Of a stretch of DNA of 64,000 bases, positions 15,851-25,177 are shown piece after piece. Made by a program: the position numbers and the translations under genes. Position 1 is the stretch's first letter. Every line of letters starts with the position of its first letter. The DNA comes from Citreimonas sp042096055 (GTDB lineage Bacteria > Pseudomonadota > Alphaproteobacteria > Rhodobacterales > Rhodobacteraceae): NCBI RefSeq assembly GCF_042096055.1, contig NZ_JBELMH010000007.1, forward strand, positions 1 to 64,000, read 5' to 3'. The notes below the pieces were generated by a model. It was not told the origin of the DNA and made no database searches. It saw only the letters and a program-made list of their open reading frames with translations.

Positions 15851-17412
15851 GCACCGACGCACCCGTTCTGGAGATGCGCGGCATCTCGAAATCCTTCGGG
15901 CCGGTCCGGGCGCTGAGCGACGTCTCGCTCACCGCGCATGGCGGCGAGGTCCACGCGCTGATGGGCGAGAACGGCGCGGGCAAGTCCACGCTGATGAAGA
16001 TCCTGTCGGGCGCCCATTCTCCCGATCCCGGCGGCGAGGTCTTCGTCGCGGGCGAGAAGATGCCGCTGGGCAACCCCAAGCTCGCCAAGGCGCACGGGGT
16101 AGCGGTGATCTACCAGGAGCTGACGCTGGCGCCGAACCTGAGCGTCGCGCAGAACGTCTTCCTGGGCAACGAGCGGTCGTCGCGCGGCATCGTCAGCCGT
16201 CGCGGGATGGCGGCGGCGACACAGCCGATCCTCGACCGGCTGGGCGTCTCGTTCGGGCCCGACACCAGGGTGGCCCGCCTGTCGCTGGGCGAGCGGCAGC
16301 TGGTCGAGATCGCCCGCGCGCTGTCGACGAATGCTCGGATCATCGTGATGGACGAACCGACCACGTCGCTGTCCAGCCGCGAAACCGAGAAGCTGTTCGC
16401 CGTGATCCGCAGCCTCAAGGAGCAGGGGATCGCCATCGTCTACATCAGCCACCGGATGGACGAGATCTACGAGCTTGCCGACCGCTGCTCGGTGCTGCGC
16501 GACGGCACATATGTGGGCACGCTTCCGCGCGACGAGCTCGACGCCTCCAGGCTCGTCTCGATGATGGTCGGGCGGGACCTGTCGACCTTCTACAAGAAGG
16601 ACCACAAGCCGCTCGAGGCCGAGCGGGACGTGGTGCTGTCGGTCGAGGATCTGGGCAACGGCCGCGACGTGCTGGACTGTTCGTTCAAGGTGCACCGGGG
16701 CGAGGTGCTGGGTGTGGCGGGCCTCGTCGGGTCGGGCCGGACCGAGCTGCTGCGCCTGATCTACGGCGCCGACCGCGCGACGACTGGCCGTGTCCTGCTG
16801 GACGGGCAGGACGTCACGCCGAGGACCCCGCGCGAGGCGCTCGACCGCGGCATCGTCTACCTGACCGAGGACCGCAAGGCGCTTGGCCTGTTCCTCGACA
16901 TGTCGATCTCGGACAACGTCAACATGGCGGTGGCCGATCGCGACGGCAAAACCGGCGGCCTGCGCAACTTCGCCCGCGCGGCCGAGCGGGCGCGCAACGC
17001 GATCCGCGCGCTGTCGATCCGCACGCCGTCGGCCTCGCTGACGGTCGGGGCGCTGTCGGGGGGCAACCAGCAGAAGGTCCTGCTGGCGCGCCTGCTCGAG
17101 ACCGAGCCGCGCGTGCTGCTGCTCGACGAGCCGACGCGCGGCGTGGACGTGGGCGCGAAGTCCGAGATCTACCGGCTGATCGACGAGTTGGCGGGCCGGG
17201 GTCTCGCCATCGTCATGGTCTCGAGCGAATTGCCGGAGATCGTGGGCGTCGCGGACCGCTGCCTGGTCATGCGCGAGGGGCGGATCGCGGGCGAGGTCGC
17301 CGCGGGTCCGGACAAGCCGATCGAACAGGAAGACGTCATGGCCTTCTCCACCGGCGCGCATGGCGCGCGCGGTGAGGCATCCGGGGCCGGCAGAGAGGGG
17401 AGAGCCATATGA
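15847..17412 (+). CDS. Sugar ABC importer ATPase, two nucleotide-binding domains (RbsA type)
   Basis: A 521-residue duplicated ABC ATPase of the carbohydrate uptake type 2 family. The first half has Walker A 'GENGAGKST', signature 'LSLGERQ' and Walker B 'IIVMDEPTTSL'. The second half has the degenerate P-loop 'GLVGSGRTELLR', signature 'LSGGNQQKV' and 'VLLLDEPTRGVDVG', as in RbsA, AraG and XylG. It powers the permease and binding protein encoded downstream and starts inside the DeoR gene stop (4-base overlap). The C-terminal 25 residues are a Gly/Ala/Arg-rich tail overlapping the permease start. Confidence 0.93.
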   Translation: MSTDAPVLEMRGISKSFGPVRALSDVSLTAHGGEVHALMGENGAGKSTLMKILSGAHSPDPGGEVFVAGEKMPLGNPKLAKAHGVAVIYQELTLAPNLSVAQNVFLGNERSSRGIVSRRGMAAATQPILDRLGVSFGPDTRVARLSLGERQLVEIARALSTNARIIVMDEPTTSLSSRETEKLFAVIRSLKEQGIAIVYISHRMDEIYELADRCSVLRDGTYVGTLPRDELDASRLVSMMVGRDLSTFYKKDHKPLEAERDVVLSVEDLGNGRDVLDCSFKVHRGEVLGVAGLVGSGRTELLRLIYGADRATTGRVLLDGQDVTPRTPREALDRGIVYLTEDRKALGLFLDMSISDNVNMAVADRDGKTGGLRNFARAAERARNAIRALSIRTPSASLTVGALSGGNQQKVLLARLLETEPRVLLLDEPTRGVDVGAKSEIYRLIDELAGRGLAIVMVSSELPEIVGVADRCLVMREGRIAGEVAAGPDKPIEQEDVMAFSTGAHGARGEASGAGREGRAI

Positions 17413-18395
17413 CAGAGACGGCGACAGGCGACGCGAACACCAAGCGGCGGCAGGCACGGGCGCTGATCACGGCGCTGGGGATGCTGCCCGTCCTGGTGCT
17501 GCTGGCGGTGGGATTCGAGCTGATGACCGGCAAGTTCCTGTCGGTCAACAACATCTCGATCGTCATGCAGCAGGCGTCGATCAACATCGTGCTGGCCGCG
17601 GGCATGACCTTCGTGATCCTCACGGGCGGCATCGACCTGTCGGTGGGCTCGATCCTTGCGGCGTCGGCGATGGCCGCCGTGATCGGCTCGCTCTGGCCGG
17701 GGGCGTTCGGCTACCTGGGCATCCTGCTGGGCCTGGGCCTCGGCCTTGCCTTCGGGCTGGTCAACGGCGCGCTGATCGCCTTCCTGCGATTGCCGCCCTT
17801 CATCGTGACGCTGGGCGCGCTGACCGCGGTCCGGGGCGTGGCGCGCCTGCTGGGCGACGACACGACGGTGTTCAACTCGAACCTGCCGTTCGCCTTCCTC
17901 GGCAACGGCACGGTATTGGGCGTACCGTGGCTGGCGATCATCGCGATCTCGGTCGTGCTGGTGTCCTGGTTCGTGCTGCGCGCCACCGTCCTGGGGACGT
18001 GGATCTACGCCGTCGGCGGCAACCAGGAGGCGGCGCGCCTCACCGGCATCAAGGTCTGGGTCGTGCTGCTCTTCGCCTACGGCGTGTCCGGGCTGCTGTC
18101 GGGGCTCGGCGGGGTGATGTCGGCCGCACGGCTCTACGCGGCGAACGGGCTGCAGCTGGGCCAGGCCTACGAGCTCGACGCGATCGCGGCGGTGATCCTC
18201 GGCGGCACCAGCTTCGTCGGCGGCGTGGGGTCGATCTGGGGCACGCTGATCGGCGCGCTGATCATCGCGGTGCTGTCCAACGGCCTGATCCTGACCGGCG
18301 TCTCGGACATCTGGCAATTCATCATCAAGGGCCTCGTCATCATCGTCGCCGTGGCGCTCGACCGCTACCGGCTGCAGGGCGGCGCCCGGACCTGA
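17409..18395 (+). CDS. Sugar ABC importer permease (RbsC type)
   Basis: A 328-residue inner-membrane permease with about 8-10 hydrophobic segments. The family signatures are 'GMTFVILTGGIDLSVGSILA' near residues 60-80 and 'AYELDAIAAVILGGTSFVGG' near 255-275, where the permease contacts the ATPase. One gene is expected to supply both copies of the homodimer. It overlaps the ATPase gene by 4 bases and is followed after 32 bases by the binding protein gene. Confidence 0.93.
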   Translation: MTETATGDANTKRRQARALITALGMLPVLVLLAVGFELMTGKFLSVNNISIVMQQASINIVLAAGMTFVILTGGIDLSVGSILAASAMAAVIGSLWPGAFGYLGILLGLGLGLAFGLVNGALIAFLRLPPFIVTLGALTAVRGVARLLGDDTTVFNSNLPFAFLGNGTVLGVPWLAIIAISVVLVSWFVLRATVLGTWIYAVGGNQEAARLTGIKVWVVLLFAYGVSGLLSGLGGVMSAARLYAANGLQLGQAYELDAIAAVILGGTSFVGGVGSIWGTLIGALIIAVLSNGLILTGVSDIWQFIIKGLVIIVAVALDRYRLQGGART

Positions 18396-18427
18396 CGACA
18401 CCAAAACGCATGCAACAGGAGGATATG

Positions 18428-19372
18428 ATGCGTTCAATCAAGACACTCATGTGCGGGACGGCGATGGCCGTCGGGCTCGCGGCATCCGCCAGCGCGCAGG
18501 ACAAGACGCTGGAAAGCGTCGGCATCTCGGTCGGCCTGCTCGGCAACCCGTTCTTCGTCGCGACGATCGAGGGCATCACCGACGCCGCCAAGGAGATCAA
18601 TCCCGACGTCCAGGTGACCGCGGTCTCGGCCGACTACGACCTCAATAAGCAGGTCAGCCAGATCGACAACTTCATCGCCGCCGGCACCGACATCATCATG
18701 CTCAACGCGGTGGACGCCAGCGCGATCGAGCCTGCGGTGACGCGCGCCAAGGACGCGGGCGTCGTGGTCGCGGCGTTCGACGTCTCGGCGCCCGGCGCCG
18801 AGGTCACCGTGATGACCGACAACGTGGCCGCCGGCCGCAAGGCGTGCCAGTACATCGTCGACAACATCGGCGGTGAAGGTGACGTCGTCATCGTGAACGG
18901 CCCCGCGTCGTCCTCGATCCTCGACCGGGTGCAGGGCTGCAAGGAGGTGTTCGAGGGCACCGAGGGCATCAACGTCCTCTCGGACGACCAGAACGCCGGA
19001 GGCTCGCGCGAGGGCGGTCTGGACGTCATGCAGGGCCTGCTGACCCGCTTCGACCACATCGACGGCGTCTTCGCGATCAACGATCCGACCGCGCTGGGCG
19101 TCGAGCTCGCCGCAAGGCAGCTGAACCGCGACGAGTTCATCATCACCGGCGTCGACGGCGCGCCCGACATCGAGGAGGCGCTGGAATCCGGCAACTCGCT
19201 CATCAAGGCGTCGGCGAGCCAGGACCCCTACACGATGGCGGCCCAGTCGATGGAGCTGGCCTACCAGGTGTTCCAGGGCACCCCGCCGGACGAGAGCACC
19301 GTGCTGATCGACCCCGAGCTGATCACCTCGGAGAACATCGGCGACTACACCGGTTGGACCGATCCGCGCTGA
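18428..19372 (+). CDS. Periplasmic sugar-binding protein of ABC importer (RbsB type)
   Basis: A 314-residue periplasmic-binding protein of the ribose/galactose/autoinducer-2 family (Peripla_BP_4). A Sec signal peptide ends at ASASA, then come 'VGLLGNPFFVATIEGITDAA', 'QIDNFIAAGTDIIMLNAVDA', 'GVFAINDPTALGVELAARQL' and 'FIITGVDGAPD', which build the two-lobed fold and hinge. The start is the second of two adjacent ATGs (18428), because AGGAGG then has a normal 5-base spacing. Its neighbours suggest a pentose or pentulose ligand. Sequence alone does not decide between L-arabinose, L-ribulose, ribitol and others. Confidence 0.92.
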   Translation: MRSIKTLMCGTAMAVGLAASASAQDKTLESVGISVGLLGNPFFVATIEGITDAAKEINPDVQVTAVSADYDLNKQVSQIDNFIAAGTDIIMLNAVDASAIEPAVTRAKDAGVVVAAFDVSAPGAEVTVMTDNVAAGRKACQYIVDNIGGEGDVVIVNGPASSSILDRVQGCKEVFEGTEGINVLSDDQNAGGSREGGLDVMQGLLTRFDHIDGVFAINDPTALGVELAARQLNRDEFIITGVDGAPDIEEALESGNSLIKASASQDPYTMAAQSMELAYQVFQGTPPDESTVLIDPELITSENIGDYTGWTDPR

Positions 19373-19425
19373 CTTGACCACAGGGTGCGCCTCGACGGGG
19401 CGCGCCCGCCACCACAAGGGGCAAC

Positions 19426-20127
19426 ATGCAGCTTTCCGCGCTCAAGCAGGCCGTCCTCGACGCCAATCTCGCCACCGTCCGAAGCGGGCTCGTCATGGCC
19501 ACGTTCGGCAACGCCAGCGGCATCGACCGCGAGGCCGGCGTGATGGCGATCAAGCCCAGCGGCGTGCCCTACGAAAGGATGTCCGCCGACGACATGGTCA
19601 GCGTCCGGCTCGACGGCACCGTCGTCGACAACCGCTGGCGTCCGTCGTCGGATCTCGACACGCACCTGGTGCTCTACCGCGCGTTCGAGGGCATCGGCGG
19701 CGTGATTCACACGCACTCGACCTATGCCACGATCTTCGCGCAGGCGATGACGCCGATCCCCTGCCTGGGCACGACGCATGCCGACTACTTCCGCGGCGAG
19801 ATCCCCGTGACGCGCCACCTGACCGACACCGAGATCGCCGAGCGCTACGTCGCCGCCACCGGCGAGGCCATCGTCGAGACCGTGGCCGACCGCGATCCGC
19901 TGGAAATTCCGGCGGTACTGGTCGCGGGGCACGGCCCCTTCGTCTGGGGCACGACGCCCGAGAACGCGGCGCTCAATGCCCTGATCCTCGAGGAATGCGC
20001 CAAGATGGCGTGGTACGCGCTGCAGCTGCGCCCGGACCTGCCGCCGATCCCGCGCCCGCTGCTCGACCGGCACTTTTTGCGCAAGCACGGCAAGGACGCG
20101 ACCTACGGCCAGGCGGAGCTGACATGA
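19426..20127 (+). CDS. araD: L-ribulose-5-phosphate 4-epimerase (AraD-like class II aldolase)
   Basis: A 233-residue class II aldolase/adducin family zinc enzyme. It would convert L-ribulose 5-phosphate to D-xylulose 5-phosphate, the last step into the pentose phosphate pathway. Seen are the phosphate-binding 'TFGNASGIDR' and 'IKPSGVPYE', the zinc His pair in 'GVIHTHSTYA', 'GTTHADYFRG' and the third zinc His in 'VLVAGHGPFVWG'. Length (about 230) and these motifs match AraD/UlaF/SgbE better than fuculose aldolase. It overlaps the ribulokinase gene by 4 bases, the normal partner for this step. Confidence 0.88.
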   Translation: MQLSALKQAVLDANLATVRSGLVMATFGNASGIDREAGVMAIKPSGVPYERMSADDMVSVRLDGTVVDNRWRPSSDLDTHLVLYRAFEGIGGVIHTHSTYATIFAQAMTPIPCLGTTHADYFRGEIPVTRHLTDTEIAERYVAATGEAIVETVADRDPLEIPAVLVAGHGPFVWGTTPENAALNALILEECAKMAWYALQLRPDLPPIPRPLLDRHFLRKHGKDATYGQAELT

Positions 20128-21862
20128 CCCTGGTCGCCGGAGCCGATTTCGGAACGCTGAGCGTCCGCGTCACGATCATGGAGACCGAGACCGGCGACGT
20201 GGTCGGCGCCGCGGTGGCCGAGTATCCGCTGAAGCGGTCCGACAGCGATCCGNNNNNNNNNNNNNNNNNNNNNNNNNNNNNNNNNNNNNNNNNNNNNNNN
20301 NNNNNNNNNNNNNNNNNNNNNNNNNNNNNNNNNNNNNNNNNNNNNNNNNNNNCGTGGTCGGCGCCGCGGTGGCCGAGTATCCGCTGAAGCGGTCCGACAG
20401 CGATCCGTTGCTGGCGCAGCAGGCGCATGACGATCACATGACGGCGCTCGCCTCGGCCATGCGTGCCGCGATCGCGGATGCGGGCATCGACGGGCACGAC
20501 ATCGCCGCCTTTGCCGCCGACACCACCGGGTCGAGCGTCGTCATGGTCGACGAAGACCTGCGGCCGCTCGACGACTATTACCTCTGGTGCGACCACCGCG
20601 CGCACGAGGAGGCGGCCGAGATCACCCGCCGCGGCCGCGAGGAAGGGCTCGAGGCGCTGCGCTGGTGCGGCGGCGTCTACAGCCACGAATGGGGTTACGC
20701 CAAGCTGCTGCACTTCCTGCGCCACAATCCCGACAAGCGCGACCGCGTCGCCGCCGTGCTCGAGCATTGCGACATGCTGGTCGCGACGCTGACCGGCGCC
20801 GCGGTCGACGACCTGCCGCGGTCGGTCTGCGCCGCCGGGCACAAGTGGATGTGGGGCAAGGCGTGGGGCGGCCTGCCTGACCAAGGCTTCCTGTCGCGGG
20901 TCGACCCGTTGCTGGAGGGCGTCAACACGCGGCTCGGCGGGCGCTACGGCGTCTCGTCCGAAAATGCGGGCCACCTGACCGCCGAATGGGCTGAGCGCCT
21001 GGGGCTGAGGCCGGGAATCCCGATCCCCTTCGGCGCCTTCGACTCGCACTGGGACGCGGTCGCCTGCGGCTGCGGGCCCGGCGACGTGGTCAACGTCGTC
21101 GGCACCTCGACCTGCATCATCGCGCTGGGGCCGCTGTCGATGGACCCGGTCGCCGGCATCTGCGGCGCCGTGCCCGAAAGCGCACTGCCGGGCCACATGG
21201 GCGTCGAGGCGGGACAATCCGCCACCGGCGACATCTTCGACGCGATAGCCCGGCGCGCCGGCAGCGACGTGGCGACGCTTTCCGCGGGGCTCGAACACCG
21301 GGCGGCGGGTGCGTCGGGCCTGCTGCGGCTGGTGTGGGACAACGGCGACCGGACCGTGCTCGTGCGCTCGGACCTCGGCGGCGTGACCCTGGGCTGGGAC
21401 CTCGCCCACACCGCCGCGGACGAGATGCACGCCGCCTTCGAGGGCATGGCCATGCATATCCGCGTGATCATCGAGCGGATGCGCGGCGGCGGTCTCGACC
21501 TACGGCGCGTTGTGAACGGCGGCGGCATCCCGCAGAAGAACGCGGCACTGAACCAGATCTATGCCGACGTGCTGGACGCCGAGATCCACGTGCCCGCCCG
21601 TTCGCCCGTCGGCGTCGGCGCCTGCATCTTCGCATCGGTGGCGGCGGGCTGCTTCGCCACCGTCGAGGACGCCCAGGCGGCATTGTCGCCGGCGACCCGG
21701 ACCTACGCGCCGAGGCCCGGAAACCGCGAGCGGTACGAGAACCTGTACAGCCTCTTCACGGACCTCTACTTCGGGTTCGGCGAAGGCCGGCAGGTCGACC
21801 TGGGCAGGGTGCTGCCGGCGTTGCGCCAGTTGAGGCTGTCGGCCGGATCGCCGCAGGCATGA
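20124..21862 (+). CDS. araB: Ribulokinase (AraB-like, FGGY), interrupted by an assembly gap
   Basis: An FGGY-family kinase that would phosphorylate L-ribulose with ATP. The N-terminal phosphate loop 'ADFGTLSVRV', 'FAADTTGSSVVMVD', 'PFGAFDSHWDAVACGCGPGD', 'NVVGTSTCII' and 'RRVVNGGGIPQKN' match bacterial ribulokinases. The 100 N at 20253-20352 are flanked by the same 55 bases on both sides. Merging those copies removes 155 bases and leaves 1584, exactly 528 codons, giving an intact 527-residue protein of normal size (about 520-560). The start overlaps the AraD stop (ATGA). It ends the DeoR - ABC - AraD - AraB operon. Confidence 0.92.
20198..20407. other. False assembly gap with duplicated 55-base flanks
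   Basis: Bases 20198-20252 and 20353-20407 are identical, and exactly 100 N lie between. This is an unmerged contig overlap, not missing sequence. The same arrangement, again with 55 bases, occurs at 58170-58379. Confidence 0.95.
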
Positions 21863-21962
21863 CGGCCGGCCGCGGTCGCGCGACTGGGGCAGCATCAATC
21901 GCCAGTAGCCGGAATCGCCGCAATACGGCAGATGATAGGCGACACGTCACCAGGAGCATCGC

Positions 21963-22409
21963 ATGACCCTTCCCTCCGCCGTCGCCGAGACCCCGGCCGC
22001 CGACTCCGCAGACGCGCTGGATCACTTCCTGCGTCGCCTGAGCTTCGAGACGGATTGCTGGGACACCCATGACGCGCTGTCGCAAGGGACCACCGATTTC
22101 GTCCTGCTCGACGTGCGCAGCCCGGCGCTCTATGCCGAAGGTCACGTCCCCGGCGCGCTGAACCTGCCGCACGGCAAGATGACCGAGCGGCGCATGGCCG
22201 ACTGGCCCGCGGACACATTGTTCGTGGTCTACTGCGCCGGGCCGCATTGCAACGGGGCCAACAAGGCCGCCGTCCGGCTGGCGCGCATGGGACGCCCGGT
22301 GAAGGAGATGATCGGCGGCGTCACCGGCTGGCTGGACGAGGGGTTCCTGCTCGCCAAGGGGGACGCGCCGTCGTCGGTGACGGAAGTCGAGGCCGGGCAG
22401 GTCGCTTAG
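21963..22409 (+). CDS. Rhodanese-like domain protein
   Basis: A 148-residue single rhodanese domain. The leading strand 'DFVLLDVRSPALYAEGHVPG' is followed by the catalytic loop 'VVYCAGPHCNGANKAA', with its nucleophilic Cys, and by 'MIGGVTGWLDEGF'. Stand-alone rhodaneses move sulfane sulfur or act as cysteine-based phosphatase-like switches; the acceptor here is unknown. AGGAG lies 8 bases before the ATG. It follows the ribulokinase gene after 100 bases on the same strand and may be read through from it, but there is no obvious metabolic link. It converges on the amidase gene. Confidence 0.88.
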   Translation: MTLPSAVAETPAADSADALDHFLRRLSFETDCWDTHDALSQGTTDFVLLDVRSPALYAEGHVPGALNLPHGKMTERRMADWPADTLFVVYCAGPHCNGANKAAVRLARMGRPVKEMIGGVTGWLDEGFLLAKGDAPSSVTEVEAGQVA

Positions 22410-22451
22410 GAAACGCGGCCGACGGCCGGCGATGCAGGTCTTGGCTGCCGG

Positions 22452-23666
22452 CTAGAGCACACGTTCCAGCCAGCGGGCCGCGTCCAGCAGGGCCGCGTCG
22501 CGCGCCGGGGGCGCGGCCAGTTGCACGCCGATCGGCAGGCCGGCGGGGCCGGACGCCGTGGGCAGGTGCAGCGCCGGGCCGCCGAGCAGCGTCCAGACGC
22601 GGTTGAACTGCGGGTTGCCGGTGCCAGTCTCGGCCAGCGGCGCCTCTCCGTGGGCGCTGAGCGTGACGACCGCGTCGAAGCCGGCCATGGCGTGCAGGAG
22701 GCGCGGGCCTATGGTGCGGCGGACCTCGCAGGCCTCGAGGAAATCGCGCACAGGGATCGCCGCCCCTTCGTCGAGATAGACGCGCAGCGCATCGCTGAGC
22801 AGGTCGCCGTGGTTCGCGCGTTCGCTGGCCAGGGCGCGCGCGCCTTCCCACGCCATGATCGTCATCTGCGCGGCCAGCAGCTGTCCCCATTCCGCGCCCG
22901 CGCCGAGCGTGGTGACCTGTGCGCCGGCCTTCGATGCCGCCTGCGCGACGCGGTCGAGTTCGGCCAGGGCCGCAGGCTCGGCATCGTCCGCGTCCGGCGT
23001 GGCCCAGACCGCGAGGCGCGGCGCGCGCTCCGCCGACGGCGTGGCGAGGTCGGCCCGGCCGGCCATCACCGACACGAACAGCGCGGCCTCGGACACGGTG
23101 CGCGCAAACCCTCCGACCGTGTCGAGCGTCTCGCCGAAGGACGCAAGCCCGGCTCGGCTGATCGTCGCGAAGCTGGGCTTGTAGCCGACCACGCCGCAGA
23201 AGGCCGCCGGCCGTACGATGGACCCGGCCGTCTGCGTGCCCGTCGCCAGCGTGGCGCCGCCCGCCGCCACCGTCGCGGCCGATCCGCTGGACGAACCACC
23301 CGGCGTGCGGGCGATGTCGTGCGGGTTGCGCGTGGGGCCGGGGGTGAGGTGCGCGAACTCGGTCGTCACGGCCTTGCCCACCACCAAGCCGCCGGCCGCC
23401 CGGATCGCCGCCACCGCGGCGGCGTCCCGTCCCGGGCGCCGGCCCGCGTAGATCGGAGAGCCGCAGGCCGTGGGCATGTCGACGGTGTCGAAAATGTCCT
23501 TGATGGCGACCACGTGGCCCGACAGGGGCCCGGCGGTCCCGAGCGCGTCCAGCCGGCGCGCTTCTGCCATGACCGTTTCGGCGTCGAGCCATGCGTAGGC
23601 GTGCAGGCGCGGCTCGTCGGCGGCGATACGGTCGAGAGCGGGCTCGGCAAGTGACAGGACGGACAT
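22452..23666 (-). CDS. Amidase-signature hydrolase
   Basis: A 404-residue member of the amidase signature family, which hydrolyses amide bonds with a Ser-cisSer-Lys triad. The Lys is in 'VVAIKDIFDT', the glycine/serine block is 'TPGGSSSGSAATVAAG' and the nucleophile segment is 'ATGTQTAGSIVRPAAFCGV'. It is shorter than GatA (about 490) and lies far from any gatB/gatC, so tRNA amidation is unlikely. The start is the ATG at 23666 with GGAGG 9 bases upstream; an upstream open frame of 41 codons is probably not translated. It is divergent from a TRAP transporter, which suggests the transporter brings in an amide substrate. Confidence 0.88.
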   Translation of the reverse strand: MSVLSLAEPALDRIAADEPRLHAYAWLDAETVMAEARRLDALGTAGPLSGHVVAIKDIFDTVDMPTACGSPIYAGRRPGRDAAAVAAIRAAGGLVVGKAVTTEFAHLTPGPTRNPHDIARTPGGSSSGSAATVAAGGATLATGTQTAGSIVRPAAFCGVVGYKPSFATISRAGLASFGETLDTVGGFARTVSEAALFVSVMAGRADLATPSAERAPRLAVWATPDADDAEPAALAELDRVAQAASKAGAQVTTLGAGAEWGQLLAAQMTIMAWEGARALASERANHGDLLSDALRVYLDEGAAIPVRDFLEACEVRRTIGPRLLHAMAGFDAVVTLSAHGEAPLAETGTGNPQFNRVWTLLGGPALHLPTASGPAGLPIGVQLAAPPARDAALLDAARWLERVL

Positions 23667-23937
23667 CGGCAACCTCCGGTGGGCGCGGGTGACGGCGGTG
23701 CGAGCGCCTCTTGCGTGCTTGAGGCGTGCCGCGGCGATTCGCACCCTCCGGTGCGCGGCAGAGTTTGCAAAACCATCACAAATCGCCAAAGAGCCTGCGG
23801 AAACGCTTCATGATTTTGCATTCGCGATCACGTTGGCGCTAACGACACGGGCCGCGTCCCAAGGATGCGGCCGACGTCGCGTTTGCTGTCGGTGTCCGCG
23901 TCAACGGGCGGACGCACACCAACAGCGAGGTTCGAAG
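23667..23937. promoter_or_regulatory. Divergent promoter region, amidase / dctPQM
   Basis: This 271-base region must hold both promoters. It contains a less GC-rich core (23760-23840) with TGCAAAA at 23766-23772 and its inverted copy TTTTGCA at 23814-23820, a spacing of about 41 bases. This could be a pair of half-sites for a regulator or chance; no regulator gene is adjacent. Confidence 0.35.
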
Positions 23938-25065
23938 ATGACTTTCACGACCCTGAAGGGCGGCGCGCTGCGTGCCGTCGCCGTGGGCGCGATGCTCACG
24001 CTGGGTGCCGCGCCGGTTGCGGCACAGGATTCCTTTACCTGGACGGTGCAGACCGCTTACGCCGCCGGCGACGATCTTCACCAGACCTATGTCGAACTGG
24101 CCGAGAAGATCGAGCTCATGTCCGGCGGGCGCCTGATGCTCGAGGTCTCGCCCGGCGGCGCCTTCGTGCCGGCCTTCGACGTGCTCGACGCGGTCGACCA
24201 GGGCGTGCTCGACGCGGCGGGCGGCGACGGCGACTACTGGGTGGGCAAGCATCCGGCCGGCAGCCTGTTCGCGTCGTCGCCTGGCTTTGGCATGCCGTCG
24301 ATCGACCTGATGGCGTGGATGGAATACGGCGGCGGCAAGGAGCTGTTCGAAAGCTACATCACCGAAACGCTGCAATACACCAACACCGTGCCGTTCCTGA
24401 TCAGCCCGGCGCAGGCGCAGCCCTTCGGCTGGTTCGAAGAGCCGATCACCTCGGTCGCCGACATCGAGGGGCTGAAGTTCCGCACGCCCGGCCTGCCGGT
24501 GGACGTGATGCGCGAGATGGGGGCGGCCGTGGTCACCGTGCCCGGCTCGGAAGTGGTGCCCGCGCTCGAACAGGGCGTGATCGAGGCGGCCGAGTATTTC
24601 GGCCCCAAGGCGGACATGGTCCTGGGCCTGCCCGACGTGCGCAAGACCTACATGATGCCCAGCTACCTGCAGATCGGGCTCGTGCAGAACTTCTTCGTCA
24701 ACCAGGCGCGCTGGGACGAACTGCCCGAGGATCTGAAGGCCATCGTCACCTACGCCGTCATGGCCGAGTCCGCCGATTTCTACTGGCGCGGGCTGCAGGA
24801 GAACTCGATCGCGCTGCGGCAGATGGAGACCGAGATGGGCGTGACCGTCGCCGAGACCCCGCGCGAGGTCATGGAGGCGCAGCTGGCCGCGTGGGAGACC
24901 GTCCTCGACGGCTATGCCGCGGACGACGAATTCTTCGCCTCGGTCATCGACAGCCAGCGCGAATTCGCCTCGCGCGTCGTCGCGCTGAAGGCGCGCATCA
25001 ACCCGCCGCTCGACATCGCGCTCGAGGTGTTCGGCTTCGGCGGCGCCCCGGCCGAGATGGACTGA
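23938..25065 (+). CDS. dctP: TRAP transporter solute-binding protein (DctP type)
   Basis: A 375-residue periplasmic binding protein with a signal peptide cut after 'GAAPVAAQ'. The DctP fold is seen in 'LAEKIELMSGGRLMLEVSPG', 'SVADIEGLKFRTPGLPVDVM', the carboxylate-binding Arg in 'KFRTPG', and 'ALEQGVIEAAEYFGPKADM'. It binds the substrate for the DctQ/DctM permease encoded next. The length and the 'WVGKHPAGSLFASSPGFGMP' loop are typical of the branch that binds larger 2-oxo or amide acids, but the ligand cannot be fixed from sequence. It is divergent from an amidase gene. Confidence 0.92.
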   Translation: MTFTTLKGGALRAVAVGAMLTLGAAPVAAQDSFTWTVQTAYAAGDDLHQTYVELAEKIELMSGGRLMLEVSPGGAFVPAFDVLDAVDQGVLDAAGGDGDYWVGKHPAGSLFASSPGFGMPSIDLMAWMEYGGGKELFESYITETLQYTNTVPFLISPAQAQPFGWFEEPITSVADIEGLKFRTPGLPVDVMREMGAAVVTVPGSEVVPALEQGVIEAAEYFGPKADMVLGLPDVRKTYMMPSYLQIGLVQNFFVNQARWDELPEDLKAIVTYAVMAESADFYWRGLQENSIALRQMETEMGVTVAETPREVMEAQLAAWETVLDGYAADDEFFASVIDSQREFASRVVALKARINPPLDIALEVFGFGGAPAEMD

Positions 25066-25177
25066 CCGCGGCGACGTCGCACCAGGGACACCGCGCCGCC
25101 CGCGACGCGCGCGGTGTCCGCCCCCCGACATGAACGTTCAGGCGGTGCCCGTACGGCGGCCCGCCGCAGGAGAGCCC

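Noticed and set aside
20198..20407. Tandem 55-base repeats inside the ribulokinase and channel genes
   Set aside because: Each pair is separated by exactly 100 N and only one copy fits the reading frame. They are duplicated contig ends.
22452..23666. GatA subunit of the Glu-tRNA amidotransferase
   Set aside because: The protein is about 85 residues shorter than GatA, has no gatB/gatC neighbours and faces a TRAP transporter. A catabolic amidase fits better.
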